Source of the DNA: Pseudoscleropodium purum | Lineage: Eukaryota; Streptophyta; Bryopsida; Hypnales; Brachytheciaceae | Reading direction: 5' to 3' | NCBI GenBank assembly: GCA_963969395.1 | Contig: OZ017795.1 | Coordinates: forward strand, 35,321,063 to 35,385,062 | Length of the DNA stretch: 64,000 bases | Shown here: one piece after another, positions 12,301-25,769 of the stretch | Numbering within the stretch: position 1 is the first letter of the stretch | How the letters are laid out: every line of letters begins with the position of its first letter | Made by a program: the position numbers and the translations under genes | Notes under the pieces: model-generated | What the model was told of the DNA's origin: nothing | What the model saw: the letters and a program-made list of their open reading frames with translations, nothing else | Databases searched by the model: none

Positions 12301-14152
12301 TAGTAACCCCTAGGTCCGAATCATAACATGGATCCAATTAAGCATATCGAAGTTCTGCGTAATTGAAGCAAAACAACGAGAAGGCTCCTTATCCACACCT
12401 CGTTCCTTCCGGGAAGGATGGGCTTTCCGTTAAGAAGCTCAGCAAAAATGCATCCCACTGACCACATGTCCACGGCTGGAGTGTACTTTGTGGAGCCCAT
12501 CAACAGCTCGGGGGGCCTGAAACAGGTAGAGGTACTAGAAAGTCAAGTGACTTACTAGTAGCAGTCCACTGCACTTGGTAAGAGCAACCATTGCTATGCT
12601 CCGTCAAGAAACTAAATCTCTGCACTCAAGATATCCATAACCTGGAGTGATTCACAAGATCACTAGCAGGAATAGGACACCAAAGCCCTACCTGTACCAA
12701 AGAGTGATCACCCGATTCGTCAGTGGTTGACCATTCTGGTCGTTGGAGAAAGACCTCGCAAGTCCAAAATCGGCAAGCTTCAAAATGCCATTATTGTCGA
12801 TAAGAAGATTTGAACCTGAACAAGTCACCCCAGAAATTTCACAGGTCTCAGGTTACAGTAGTTGATTCCATCCAGTGGTCATTTAATATAAACAGTTCAC
12901 TCCAAATAAGATGAACACTGGTTCAAATGGAAAAGCGAACTTTGAAATCTTACCCTTTATATCCCTGTGCAGGACTTGATTTACATGGCAGTAATGCAGG
13001 CCCGTGAGAAGTTGCTTCATGTAACACTGCATTAAAAAAGAACCGTGTTAGAGTTGAGGAGTACAAAATGTGAAGGACGAAGAATAAAGTAAATGCCAAG
13101 ATTTAAATTTCTGTTAACACTTTTTGAATTGACACCAGTACCTTGATTTGAGGAATAGAGAAGCGCATGCCAGGTCGGTCTGAAAGGCCTGTCAAATCAT
13201 GGTCCATATACTCGAACACCATGTAAATCGAACCTTTGAACTTATTCGCATCACCGGGCTTAATGTTGTCCTCTTTTTCTGGTCCTGTTCACAATGAAAA
13301 CAGTTTCTTCAGAAAGAGCACGTTTCACAAGCTAAATTCACCGTAAATTTCACAAAATGAAACCACTGTAATGGGTTAAATACATCGTTCACATGCAAAG
13401 TAGGTGATCAATAGAATGTACTCAGGATAGAGGATGACTACTATCAACATTTATATCCACGATCGAAAGATGAATTCAAAGCAATACCTTTAGACGTTAC
13501 AATTTCCTTCAACTTGATGACATTGGCATGTTGCAACTTCTTCAGAATCTTGATCTCACGAATAGCTGTGATGGGAAACTGCGTTCAAACACAAAAATAA
13601 CTCCGTAAGCAATCCTTCTATCCCTTGGTCACGACCACTAACTACTCGACTGCACGACATCACATGTATGATCTCAACGCATCTTATGCTCTGGAACCTC
13701 AGAAGAAAATCTCTCACTCTCGAGCATGGGTACTGGGTATTAAAAGGGTATGAAGGAGGACAGCTCTAAACCCTAAATACATCCCACAGAGAATAAGCAC
13801 TGGTCTCTCAACATATTTCAGAACAATATTTTCTTGAAACCAGGACCCTAAGATCTCTCAAGCAAATACAAAAGTTCAAAATCTAAAGAGCAAAGGAATC
13901 TAGAATACACTCCGAACTTGCTCCTTGCATAGCCTACGTGAATAATGAACTCCAACATACCCCTTCTTTTTCATTGTCCATGCGAACTTTCTTCAGGGCC
14001 ACAACTTCGCCTGTTGCTATCTCCCGTGCCATGTAAACTTGCCCGTAAGTTCCTTCTCCAATCTGCTCGATCTTCTCATAGACGTCAACGCTCCGCGACC
14101 CCCAAGTCGGAGTCTCGTCTAAGTTCAGCTGCCCGGGCACCGCTACCGCCAT
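9371..14152 (-). CDS. CDKC: Cyclin-dependent kinase C (CDKC, plant CDK9/P-TEFb homologue)
   Basis: Thirteen exons, in reading order: 14152-13961, 13578-13488, 13284-13142, 13026-12954, 12815-12692, 12516-12399, 11866-11727, 11551-11494, 11235-11165, 10790-10548, 10383-10105, 9715-9658, 9481-9371. All junctions are GT-AG and all phases agree, giving 566 codons. Kinase motifs: GEGTYG (32-37), ATP lysine 54, the class-defining PITAIRE helix (66-72), HRDIKGSN (162-169), DFG (182-184), T-loop threonine 199 in [11 protein letters not shown]. The kinase lobe ends near residue 330. The tail is basic and Gln-rich ([14 protein letters not shown]), then Gly/Pro/Arg/Gln-rich. In plants CDKC pairs with cyclin T and phosphorylates the RNA polymerase II C-terminal domain; it also affects splicing. 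The protein is somewhat longer than the roughly 500-residue Arabidopsis forms, owing to the tail. The last two exons are the least certain, but their phases fit. Confidence 0.95.
9842..10090. repeat. Small inverted-repeat insert in CDKC intron 11
   Basis: ATTAGATTCAC at about 9879-9889 is matched by its exact reverse complement GTGAATCTAAT at about 10069-10079. Between them the motifs GAATCTAAT and ATGTTAA recur. It looks like a small foldback insertion in the intron between the glycine-rich exon and the penultimate exon, near the acceptor of neither. The repeat is short, so chance is possible. Confidence 0.35.
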
Positions 14153-15206
14153 CCTTCGACTCTCACGAAAGAGTCACGGTCCTAGGGTGCGCACTTCCGA
14201 CACCCTCAGCTACAGTCTAAATCCTGAGAAATGTAATTTTCAGAGCAGAAGTAATTTAAACATTTATCAGGACCTGCAAATCCCAAACAAAGCTCTCCAA
14301 AAACCTTCAAGCAAAAGCGAATACCTGAATTAAACACAGGAATTGAATGATAAGACGCCACCGTAGAAACGAAAAAAGTAAAATCAAAACCTCTACCTCG
14401 AATTCAAACATAAACTACATAATAACAGATTTCTCGACTCTTAATGATAAACTCTATGGAGCAAACTATGAAACTCGGGGACACATCAAACTTCAAACCC
14501 TTGCTAGAAACCCTAAAACTGCGATGCGCAACCCTTGCATAAACAACGATTTCCCTTCTTGAACTACATCCTCAAACACCACAACAAACCCTTAAAAAAT
14601 ATGAGGTAATTAATTGATTGTACATCCAAACTTTCAACGAGCGAAACCCCGAAATTTACAGACCCTAACACGAGTCCCAAAACCCCAAACTCGAACTCCA
14701 TGCTCAAACCTCTTACTCTCCTCCCCAAACCCGATTTCAAACTAACACCAAATACTCAAAAACTTCATGACCTTTGGAAATAAAATCAATGGAGCCGTAA
14801 GCAGAGAAGAAAACCATGCAACTCTGTGAAACTTCCAAACTTCCAAACTCTCAATCTGCAAATGAAAACCCTAACGACACTCGCTCTACACAAAGCAAAG
14901 ACCCTGTTTAAACACAATCTACCACATCCTCAAACGCCACCCTAAACCTTCCAAAAACATCGGAAGTACTTCATTGCATACCCAGACTTTCGACTAACGA
15001 AACCCCAATAATTTTCAGAACCGAATCTCAAAATCAAAGGAACAAACCTGAGAATTTTAAGAGGAGGAACACCGAATTGAAGAGCATCTCGCGAGCCTCC
15101 ACTCCTTCGCGTCTGACGACACAGAAGGATATCTCCAAGAAAAAACTTTAAAGCTCCATCGCCACGGACTTATCCAGACGCAAAACAAGGACCGAGGAAA
15201 ACAGAG
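14153..15206 (-). other. CDKC: CDKC 5' untranslated leader with an inferred intron
   Basis: The leader probably has two exons: from about 15206 to 15048, then 14223 to 14153 next to the ATG. On the minus strand a donor CTCAG/GTTTGTT lies at 15048/15047 and an acceptor TTTCTCAG/GATTTAG at 14224/14223, so the intron would be about 824 bases. Long leader introns are common in plant housekeeping genes and often raise expression. The intron contains several AAACCCTAA-like telo-box words (for example near 14508 and 14867). No transcript was available, so splice sites here are inference. Confidence 0.5.
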
Positions 15207-15236
15207 ACCAGATGACGAACGCCTACTCTAAAGCTA

Positions 15237-15242
15237 CTTATA
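15237..15242 (-). promoter_or_regulatory. Candidate TATA box of CDKC
   Basis: The minus strand reads GGTATAAGTAG here. A start of transcription about 30 bases further (near 15207) would fit the inferred leader. The upstream 200 bases (15260-15500) are GC-rich with CG-rich words and contain an AGGGTTT (telo-box complement) near 15411. An open minus-strand frame at 15234-15527 overlaps this promoter and looks like chance. Confidence 0.4.
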
Positions 15243-15539
15243 CCATACTGAGCCAAGTCTCAAGAAATAAACAAGGGCGGAAGAGGGAAGAAGAAACGCG
15301 CCGACGGGAAACAAAGTGACGTGAACAACACGCGAAGACGTCGGTAACAGCAAACAAGGTTTAGAAACAAGCAGAGAGGGATGCGTAAGAAGGTGGAAAT
15401 GGCAGATTAGGGTTTGTAATAGCCGGGACGACGACGACGGGCAGCGGAAATGTTTGGACTCGGGCTGAAGGAAACGGGCAGCGGGCAGGAGGAACAACTC
15501 AGAACAAGTTTGGAAGTTGGAAACCATTTCGTCTTCGGG

Positions 15540-17705
15540 CAGCGCTTTGGGGCATCAATTTTTTGCTTTGAATGGATTCTCTAAATGTACTGCATAATTA
15601 ATGAAGTAATGAACACAAAGTGTACAATATTATTGAAGTCTCATCATTTGCTTTTAGGGTGAAGTGATGATGTTTTAATAGTCATGATAGTTTGATCACT
15701 TCCATTGTTGTAATTATGACGATTTATTTATTTTCAAATTAGTCAAAAAATTGAAAAATCTTTTGAGGCCAAATATCTTTTGTCCCACCCTCTCAAAAGG
15801 TGTAGCATTTGTTGTCTCCATATACTCTTGTCGAGGAATTTTTGTCAAAACCTTTTGACAACTTGGAGGTTGTGTATATTGCAACTACTATTGCAAACAA
15901 ATAAAATACCAAAACTAATATGGTTGTATAGATTAGTTTGCCTTCAACTATTTCACTTTAAAATTTAATATTTTTTGCTTAAACCCAAAACATCAAGGAG
16001 GCCAAAAAGTGTCCTTTGAGTTTTTCTAATACAGAAATCTTAAACTTCGAGGAATCAAATGGGAAAATATTTTGAGAAGGTCTTGTAGATCTCTATGAGA
16101 CTTTTGTAATGAAATCTTATTTGCTCTAATTTAACAACTTTTGATTTTAGGAGGTCATTTGAATTTTTAGGTATTTGAAAACTAGTTTTCCGAGCCACTT
16201 TATGTAGGCTTCAAGGTTGACATCATTGGGAAGTATATCGAGTTGCATAGAGCAAGTGCCTGGAGACAAATCGTTGGTGAAGGTTACATTGTGTGTTGCC
16301 TTTGTATGTTTCTACATGCATAGCCTTGCCCACGTAGCACTCACCACCCAAGGCAACTTGACAATACATCAGGTTTCTAGCAAAAATGCACAAACATAGT
16401 GTTTGTTGTCTTGGAGCAAGAAATCACTCTAGTCAAACTTTATCATTTTTGTTTGTTTGTTGCTCATTATAAGAGGTTAATAATGCACTAAAGCGATTTT
16501 ACATAATGTACACACTCCTTTTATGAGTAATTTTCTCCACACAAACCCTTCAAAATTAGCACTTTGAGCTAGCTCCGAAACCTCCATCAAGTAAGACAAA
16601 ACTTTAGAGCCTTTGCAGTTTTTTCAAGCACTAGAAGAAACTACATTGAACTTGTCAAAAATTGCATTTTACTCAACACAAATGTATGGATTTGGTTTGG
16701 TTGAGTTTTCCCTTTGGAATGTAGAATTTTGAGTTTGAACACAAAATTTTGCATTTTACTTGTTAAAAATGTGCATTTTACTTTTCAAATTCTCCATTCC
16801 AACGTTACAATACAAAATTCTGCATTACAAAGGGAAAACTCAACAAAATTGATTCCATACTTTTCTGTTGAGTGCAATGCAATTTCTATTAAGTAAAACA
16901 TAGTATTGACAAAAAAAAAATTTAATCAAATTCAACGCAATTTTCTTCTAGTGAAGTCAAAGAAATCAATTTATATTAGCATGCACATTTTTGTAGTTCA
17001 CTATGATTGCTTATTCTTAGTCATTGATAGCTAAAGAGCCTCCCAAAGTAAATTTTTTCTATATTTCAGTTAGATTTTTGTAGTATTGAACTAGTAATTT
17101 TAGAAGGAAAGACCTTGCAAACCAGAAATCAACAATTGGATTTTTGTAAGGATACACATAGATAACCTCTTGTTTCCATTGTACAATTAGATGTTTCCTT
17201 ACTCCTTTAAATGATCTTCCAATAATTAATATATTTGAGCACCTTCTACTAATTCTCTGCCAAGCACAAAAATTGGATGTCACTTCAAGGTTAAAGAATC
17301 AAAATATCACATAAAACTTGTTTGTATATAATATCCACCCTAGCTAAGGGGCTTTTTAACTAAGCACACACATATTGTTGCCTTGGTTGTTTTAGATATC
17401 TCAATTGCAATCACCAAAAAGAAAGAATAAATTTCAATGCATAGAATAACTTAGGACTTTTTTTTCATTACTCAATGAAAGATAATTAACCAATTATTAA
17501 GGTATTTAATTGATTCTAAAATTACAAATTATATTTATGATAAATTATCAAAGTAAATGATTTGAAATTAATTTGAAAAATGTGTGTATTCTTTCAATTT
17601 CTATAATAGTGCATAATATGATTTTTTTCAAGAAATCTCAGAAAGTTGCAAATGCATATTTTTTTAGCATTTTAGAATATTTTCAATCATTTAAAGTTAT
17701 GGCCT
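15540..17705. other. Intergenic DNA, no gene seen
   Basis: AT-rich, with scattered stops in all frames. A few short repeated words around 16620-16930 (AAAATTCTGCATT, GGGAAAACTCAAC and their complements) suggest an old small inverted insertion. Nothing codes. Confidence 0.4.
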
Positions 17706-18611
17706 TTAACCCCTAAATGTTCTGGACTATGTTATCACGAAAATTGCTCCAAAACTACCATTGCTAGTGTAAGTACCAATTTTTTTTTTAAATAATTTTT
17801 TGGACACATGTAATTGTTGGATCTTGTAGTAATCTGGTCTAAAAATATGTGAAATTTTTTTCATAAATTTCCACCTTATAGATTGAAAGATATTAGCATT
17901 TAAAATGACAAAAATCCTTATTTGGGACTTGCAAATAACCGGCAAAATGCACTTCATATGGTCACATTTGCATGAAAAAATGTCCAAATGGTGGTGCTTC
18001 TTTGAATTCATTCTTCAAGGCAAGTTGGATACATACTTGAAAAATTTTAGATCATTTGAAATTGTACAACATATAGGAAAAAATAGTGAATAGAATAAAG
18101 TAGAAAATGATTTGAAACACTAAATTGTTATAGAATTGAATTATGGATTCAAAAAATGCCAATCCCAATGTTTGTAATATAGTAATAAACAATCTACATC
18201 ATATATGTTTATTTTTTTCAAAAAATATGAAAAATTAAATTAGACAAAGGACTACAAAGTTTATTTTAATGTACGGAATCTGTAACTACCTGCAAACTAG
18301 AACACCTCATAACTTTCATCTCATAAATCAAAATGGAATGATTCAAAGCTTTCCACATATAAATCTAGAAAACCAATTTTGAATTTTTATTTAAGAAAAA
18401 AGTGATTTTTTAAGAAAAATTTTGGCTACCTACCGAGCATTGAAAATGACATATCATACAATAACTTTTTAACTATGTACTCAAAAGTTATGAAAATTGT
18501 TGGGCCTTAAAGCTACTCTTTGGGTACATGTTTTGTAAAAATTTTATTTATAGTGAGCTGCCCAAAATTGTTATGATGTCAAAAAATGCAACTTGGTCCT
18601 TTAGGGGTTAA
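17706..18611. mobile_element. TTAA-flanked terminal-inverted-repeat element (copy B)
   Basis: The left end is TTAA (17706-17709) then CCCCTAAATG. The right end is CCTTTAGGGG then TTAA (18608-18611), so the inner element is 898 bases. The outermost eight bases (CCCCTAAA / complement) are perfect inverted repeats; homology fades further in. There are no long reading frames, so it would have to be moved by a transposase elsewhere. Its right end (GGTCCTTTAGGGG) matches that of the copy at 36771-37670 (GGTCCTTTAGGAA), and the lengths (898 and 892) are almost equal, so the two belong to one subfamily. Confidence 0.75.
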
Positions 18612-21600
18612 TGGTCTCATAAAGATTATACATAGACCCAACACTATGAGCAATATAGAGTAGTAAAAAATATTCCCAAAGAATCTTCTTAAGAAGTAAT
18701 GGCAATGGGTAATGTGAAGTATAAAGAGAAATCTACCTTAAAAACTTTGAGACTAAATAAGTCAAGTTGGTCAAATGAATTAGTGGTTGCCTTCCATTGA
18801 AGGCTTAACGCTTTTTTTTACGTGGTATAAAATAATAGTGTGGTCCATGTTGAACCCAACTTAGAGGTAGTTGAAAATACTTACATACACAATAATGAAA
18901 AAAAATAAATAGGAAAAAAAATCCTTAAATTTCTTCAATTCTTGAAATAAAAGAGACAATAAAAAATGGATTTGATCGCAAATTTGTATTAGACTATCCT
19001 TATGATTAATAAATTTCTTTGCAATATCACATAGTTGGAATATGTAAATATACAATAGATTTCTTTCATGACTTTAAAAAAAATTGCATCAAAAAGATGA
19101 AAGTATAGTCTTATAAAAGATTATATGTCCAATTGAATTCTATAGTTTATCTCATTTTGATGGAAAGTTATTGGCAATTGTTTCTTTCTCCATATATTTG
19201 AGATTGCAAGGCAAATCTACATTACATAGAATCGAGGCTACTGCCTATTTTAGTTTCATCACTTTTTATTTCAATATTCTATACTATACATTGCTAACAA
19301 ATCTAGTATAAAATAATTGTTAAAACAAATTCCAAGAGTTTGGTTAAAATATTTTTTTCAAATTATTTACAATAAAAGAAGAATTTTCAAAAATCTATAC
19401 TAAAATCAATATTTGCTGAATTCCATACTCTAAATTGAAAAATCAAAACATGAGTTGCAAATGTACAAAAATTCTACAAAAATTGTATGGAGATTGAAAA
19501 AAAATTATAATAAAACAAAAAATACAGGAAAAAAGTGACTCTAAAATTGAGCATAAGAAAGTCCAAAGGCCAAACAAAGGGAGGAGTGAACCTCCAAAGT
19601 CCAAAAACAAGTCAAACTAGAATGCATGGAATGAAGCCAACAAAGAGGCAATTAAGGCTAAAGAATGGAAGAATCGACAAAAACCACAAGGGTTTGGACC
19701 CAAAGTGAAGTCATAAAAAGAATCTAGTTGAAAAATAGCAAGGCAAGGTTCAATTCCAAGAGACCTAAGCTAGAAGGCCAAAGTCATCTAAAAAAGGCTA
19801 AGGTTCAAGACTAGTCCAAAGAAAAAAGGAAATATATAACAAGATCTAATAAAAAAAACCTACACATCCTAAGGAACCTAAAATTAAATACATGGAGGAC
19901 TAAGACCATTTTTCTACTTTTAAACACTCAAAATTGTCACTTTTGTTGGATTTATCCAAAAATAAATAAATAAGTAAATGGAAGAATCTAACCATAGGAT
20001 GACTAGGATCTTATACCTTACTTGTTTGAGATCATTTGGTAAAGATTTCATCAAGTTTGACTTTATAGATTGGAATATATGAACATTCAAAGTTGGAAAA
20101 AAAGTTTCTTTGAACGTTACCCTACAATTTTAGCTCACTTTGACCATCATTTAAAAAAAAATTGCACTAAAGACTTTGAATTTAAAAAGCTATCATAATT
20201 AAAATAAAACTATACATATGTAACCTGCCAAATTTCACTTCAAAAAAACTTGTAGAACACATCCCAAAAAAATTCTTGCAATGACTCAATGTTTGAAAAA
20301 TTGGCAATACACATCATGAAAAATTTCAAGTCACAAGAAGACTGTGAATTTTGCACACATTTCCCATTAGTGTAATAATAGAAGAAAAAAATTGTCTTTT
20401 ATTTTTTATTTTTGAAATTTTGAAATATGATGTGGCACTAGTAGTGCCATATCAACACCGTATTAGATTTTACTACTATATCTTTATTTCTTTAATAAGT
20501 TTTTTCCAAAAAAAAATATTTTTAAATTTTTTCTATACTTGTTTGCGGGGGGCCCCAAAATGAAAGCTTAATGGCCCTCATAGGGTTCAAATTTTTCCTA
20601 AAGCTAGCCTTTTTTGCTAACATGTCTTCAACTTTATAATTTAAATACTCAAAAATCCCAATAATGGATTCAAACATTTATTTGTCTTCAACATACTCCA
20701 TTTTTTTTAAACACAAAATAAACTCAAATTTCTATTGAAATTAGAAGGCTTTAGTAAACTCCCAAGAACCAAAGCCCTCTAAGCAATGGGAAAAAAGGAG
20801 CAATGGGAAAAAAGGGATTTGGTTTGTTCTCTTGCATTCTTGATATATCCTCTATAGCTAGTGTTCCCATCAAAGATAATGTTGATTCACTACATCATCC
20901 ACCTAATCTCCTTTGTCTCTTCCTTCCACCAAATTAGTTTTCATTGGTCTTTTTCTTCATGTCTTATACATGTCGGATGGCATGCTTGGACCCTTTATTT
21001 TTACCTGCTACCCACTTTACCTTGAACTTGTTTCTACCTCGAGCTTGTTTCTTTGGCAATCCAAAGTTGTGTGGCCAAATTTCCAACAACAATTGCACTA
21101 CTTTGGTAAACCAAAATAGAAGACACAATATTTCTCTGTTGCACATCAAAATCATTAGTGTTTAAGAACAATAACACAAAAATAGATGAAAGATTGTCAA
21201 TTATATCTATTTGGACATTGACAATGGACACAACTAGTCACTTGAGAGAAGTTTTTTTTTCCAACAATTAGCAATTCTCTAATGTCTCCCTAGCCACTTG
21301 CAATAACAATTCAAAGTTGAGGAACTAAACTCATATAATAAATCTAAGGATAGGAGCTTTTTGTGAAAAATCAACATTCATTTTCAAGAAATGAACTAGT
21401 TGTCTATTCTATGCCAAATTCACAGTCGTGGGGACTTAGCTACACCTTTCACATGCAAGAATCTGGTTGATCACATCAAATCTACTTGATAGTTTTGAGT
21501 TGACCAAGGTCATCCTTCATGAAGGCATCCATGACGCGCCAATTAGGGTTAATTACACTAAGGCTAGACCAAAAACCCTCTTGAATTATCAAAGTAGTGA

Positions 21601-23299
21601 TTGGTACAGAGATAGGCATGTTTCAAGTTGGATTTACACTTGGCCAAGGCCCATGCCATTTTTCACAGATGAAAAGTCCACTTGGAATCCTACATGGCCA
21701 AATATATAATGTTTTGCCAATTTCTAAGAACATTTTTCTTGACCACCTCTATGAAGATTAATGAATTTTTAGGAGACTATAATAGGCTAAGATCTCACAA
21801 CCATAGATTTTGTCTATTTAATTGATGTTGCATGTTTTTGACAATATTGAATCTATTAATAAATAGATATGGCCTAGCTATGTTCTTTCTTAGATTCACA
21901 CTAAGACCAAGATAAATTTTAAACTATTTTTATATCTTAAGCTCTTACTTTCTACGATCACATCTAACAAAATGGGATATGTTGTAGTGCTTCAAGTCCC
22001 TTGGTCTATCTCTAGTATAAACCAGCCTTTAAGTGTCAAATGGTAAGATTACAATCTCAAGTAACCCGGGAATGAGATCAATCAAAGCTATAGATACTTC
22101 CCAAGTCCCTATTTCCACTTGCTCTATTATGATAATGTCTTTTGCACTTTGCACTTGGATAATCCAGTCATAAAAGAAAAACATCATTAAATGAAACATT
22201 ACCTTCAAAATAATTTTGTAGTCTCTTTGCTTTGGTTACCTCTTTTGCAACAACATTAATGGAATCTAAGTATTCTTATAAGTCATGATTGATGTATGAA
22301 ACATATAAATTGAAGGAATCTATAAAAATTGGAACTAAGAATTTGCGATCTTCATTTAATCCCTAAGTGCCTCCAGCCAAATTTCCAAAATGAAGCTATA
22401 GGAAGATTGCATAGTCTACAAAGTTGTCCACCACGGTTTTAAAAATTAGATCCAAAAGACTTCACCGCTAATATAAGGAAAGAATTATTGTATGCAACAT
22501 GTGGAAATTTTTTGGAATATTTCACCATATAGTTTGGGCGATTATAATAGTCAAACATGCGTTGATTATTGGCAATGGGACAAAATTAGGGGGGTTTTAA
22601 ACTTCAAGGGTCTAAATGAGTGGCAAGGAAGCGACCCTTGGGGCCGTGATTTTGGCAAGGTTTGAAGAAAACCATATCTGGCTTCATGCTAATTTTCAAA
22701 ATCATCTATCGTTTGCATACCACTTTATTAAAGCTCCTAAGCAACAGGATTAACATTGCATGGGAAAACACAAACTAGTAGCATGTCAACAAGTCTTAGG
22801 CATAGTCTACAATGAATGTGCTTCATGTATTCATCAATACTTGACCATCCACTCACTTGGACGTACATCGTCTAGATGCACGATTGTGTACTCTAGGGCG
22901 GTCATTGAAGTACCCTCTTCATACCTTATACGTTTTTGGAGCTAGTACATTAATGATTTGGTCTTTGTCTTTTTGGAAAATTTGATTCTAGAAGGCAATT
23001 TTTAGGAATGTGGGGAACTCGATCAAGGATTAAAATATTTTCAAATCATTGAAAAATCCACTCTTTGTAGATTTCTTTAAAATAAAGGATATTATTTCCT
23101 TCCTTATGTGAGTGGAATGAAGAATTGTTGTCTTTTTTCCTTCAAATTCAAATTGGACACTTTCTTTTCTCTTTGTTTAGTATTTGCTTCCACATTCTTC
23201 TCATTTTCTCTCTTTTTCAAGCCCTCCTTGCTTGTTTGGCACTTTCATCCCATTTCAAAACCCTCTTCTTCTTGGGGGCCATTATGATATGAATCAAAT
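18612..23299. other. Intergenic DNA, no gene seen
   Basis: No supported gene. About 19530-19850 is strikingly poor in T on the plus strand (runs of AAAG/CAAAG words) without a reading frame. A 20400-20560 stretch holds a short GC-run (GGGGGGCCCC) in otherwise AT-rich sequence. Short frames at 20913-21165 overlap each other on both strands and carry no domain. Confidence 0.4.
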
Positions 23300-23860
23300 C
23301 TATTTATACAAATTCAAAACATCAGACTAAAACTTAAAATATATAAAAAATTTCTATAAATGTTTCTCCAAACAAAATGCTTCTAAAACTATAAACCTCA
23401 AGCTCACAAAATTCTAAAATCTTAAGTTTAAAAAATTACTAAACTTCAAATTGACAAAAATCCAATACCTCATAATCACAAAACCCTAAGACTTCAAACA
23501 CTCAAACTTTGAAAACCTCAGATTTACAACAAATCCAAATCTCAAGTTCACTCAAATTGAACATCTAAAATTCAAGCATAAAACAAATGCCAAAATCTCT
23601 AAATGCTCTCAAAAGCACTAAACTCTAGAAATCCTAAACCCCAAGCTTACAAAACTCCAAATTAATCTTCAAATTCAAAAAATCCCCAAATTTTAAGTTC
23701 ATACAAATTCAACACTTCAAATCTAAGCTTAAATCAAATATAGACCCCTATAAATACTCTCAAAAATCTTATACTCAAAAACCCTAAACCTCACTCTTAT
23801 GCAAATCCAAAATCCTTCAATTCAAATGTATAATCTCTTCATACAAAAGGAGGATGGCCA
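23300..23860. repeat. Low-complexity A/C-rich degenerate repeat
   Basis: The plus strand is a chain of imperfect words such as AAACCTCAA, AAACCCTAA, CTCAAATTC and ACAAAATCC, almost without G. The repeat period is irregular. It recalls a degenerate CCCTAAA (plant telomere-type) array but is too eroded to claim that. Confidence 0.5.
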
Positions 23861-24602
23861 CAACCATCTCTCTAAAGTTTATGGCCTCGAGCAAAATGAG
23901 CCACCACTATAGTCAATATTATATGGCTACTACATATCCTTACACGCCTCAATAGAGTCAATGGCAATTATACATGGAGTAGTTTGAAGTGCACCCAAGT
24001 GGACTAAAACTCAAGTGGATGGATGAACTCATAGCATCTCTAATAGTATACGTCAAAAGCAATGGGCCAATCTGTTTATGGAGTGTATCAAGAGGGAAGA
24101 AGGGCTTGGCATGTTACCATTCTTCCATCAACAATCCCTAAAGAAGGATAAACATGTTAGAAATTCCCACTTACCAAGGTGTAGGGTAATGAGTGCCCAA
24201 AATTCAACACGTTGGGAGAGTTGCAACTAGTCACAACACCCGAAAGTAAAAAATTTGAGTTTGAATATTCATTGTCTCATTAATCAGCTTGTAATATGTC
24301 AACCATATGAGACATTACAAGGTAAAGTGTCTCAATGGATTTTTCAAGTGGCCTACGTTGAATGACAACACAAGCTACAACTGGTGGGACACTTAATTAA
24401 TATAATTCCTTGGGCATGCCAAACCATTTGAAGAGTATAGCACACCCCAATGGAGATGCTTTTAGGGGAAGTGTACTAAGAGAGGGCAGACATAGGGCAA
24501 AAATTTACCTCGATAGGCGGTTTAGGCGGAAATCCAAATCCACTTGGAATATAGTGCTGAGGTGATGTCTTCCGAGCCATAACTTTAAATCGATACAATG
24601 TA

Positions 24603-25768
24603 AAGAAGTGTGCTCATAAATCATCTCTTTAAGGGTTGGTCGTCCTTTAAGATGTTTTTTAGATGCCCAAAATTATTTTTCCTTATTTTCTACTTGAAGA
24701 AAACTTAACGTGGAATCAACACAAGTGGTTTCATATTTTTAGGAGTATTTATAAATTACTTATGAATTTTCAAAGGATTTTGCAATAGCCACCTATTTGT
24801 CATCCTAGACCTTGCAAAACCCAAATAGGCCTAGTCTGAAAAAAGATATGGCCACAGTAGTCTACTCTAATTCCAACCCTCTTTATCAAATCATCCCATA
24901 GATAGCTTCAAAAGCAATAGTCATTGGATGTGAGTTGGAATGTTCATAATGTCATAATATTACTGAGATTGGTTTATACTTCTTTAGTGGATGGAATAAG
25001 AGTCGAGAAGGGTTCATTTCAAAGCCAATGTGTATTCACCTAATTTTTCTAAATGTGAATTGATTGCCCAACTACTTTCTTACACATGTTAAAAGAATGT
25101 AGGGTTCATTTAAGTCTAATAAAGGTTGCATTTAGGAACCTTGTGTATTACTTTTTGAATGCCTCACTACTTGTTTTTGGTCTAACCATATCTTTTTTCA
25201 GACTACCTGTGTGTAGGTTTTGCAAGGTCTAGGATCATAAATAGGTGTTTATTGTGGAATTCTTTGGAAACTCACAAGTAATTCATAAATGCTTTAAAAA
25301 ATATGAAACCACTTGTATTAGATTCCACATCAATTTTTCTTTGAGTGAAAAATAAGGGAAAATAATTTCAAGCATCTAAAAACCATCTTAAAAGATGACC
25401 AGCTATTAAAGTGACGGTTTATGAGCACACTACCATAGACCCAAAACAAGTAGTGAAGCATTCAAAAAGTAATACACAAGGTTCCTAAATGCAACCCTTA
25501 CTAAACTAAAATGAACCCTGCATTCTTTTAACATGTATAAAAAGGTAGTTGGTTGGGCAATCAATTCCCATTTAGAAAATTATGTGAACACATTTTGGCT
25601 TTGAAATGGACCCTTCCCAACTCTTATTCCATCCATCAAAGAGGTATAAATAAATCTCATTAATGCTCTGACATTATGAACATTCCAACTCACATTCAAT
25701 GCCTATTGCTTTTGAAGCCACCTATTCGACGGTTTGAAAAAGAGGGTCGGAATTAGAGCAGACTCCTA
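24603..25768. repeat. Two interleaved inverted repeats (A-B-A'-B')
   Basis: Block A (24603-24858) is repeated as its reverse complement A' at 25189-25432. Block B (24862-25186) is repeated as its reverse complement B' at 25436-25768. Matches run for 240-330 bases with scattered differences: for example TTAGATGCCC / TCAAGCATCTAAAAA, ACAAGTGGTTTCATATTTTT against AAAATATGAAACCACTTGTA, and CCTCACTACTTGTTTTTGGTCT against AGACCCAAAACAAGTAGTGA. The order A-B-A'-B' is what results if one copy of an element is inserted, inverted, in the middle of another. It has no coding frame. The right edge abuts the GC-rich flank of the QCR6 gene. Confidence 0.75.
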
Positions 25769-25769
25769 T

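Noticed and set aside
15234..15527. 97-codon minus-strand open frame
   Set aside because: It covers the CDKC promoter and TATA region, has no domain, and is explained by locally GC-rich sequence.
23300..23860. Interstitial telomere array
   Set aside because: AAACCCTAA words occur, but not in a regular seven-base period.
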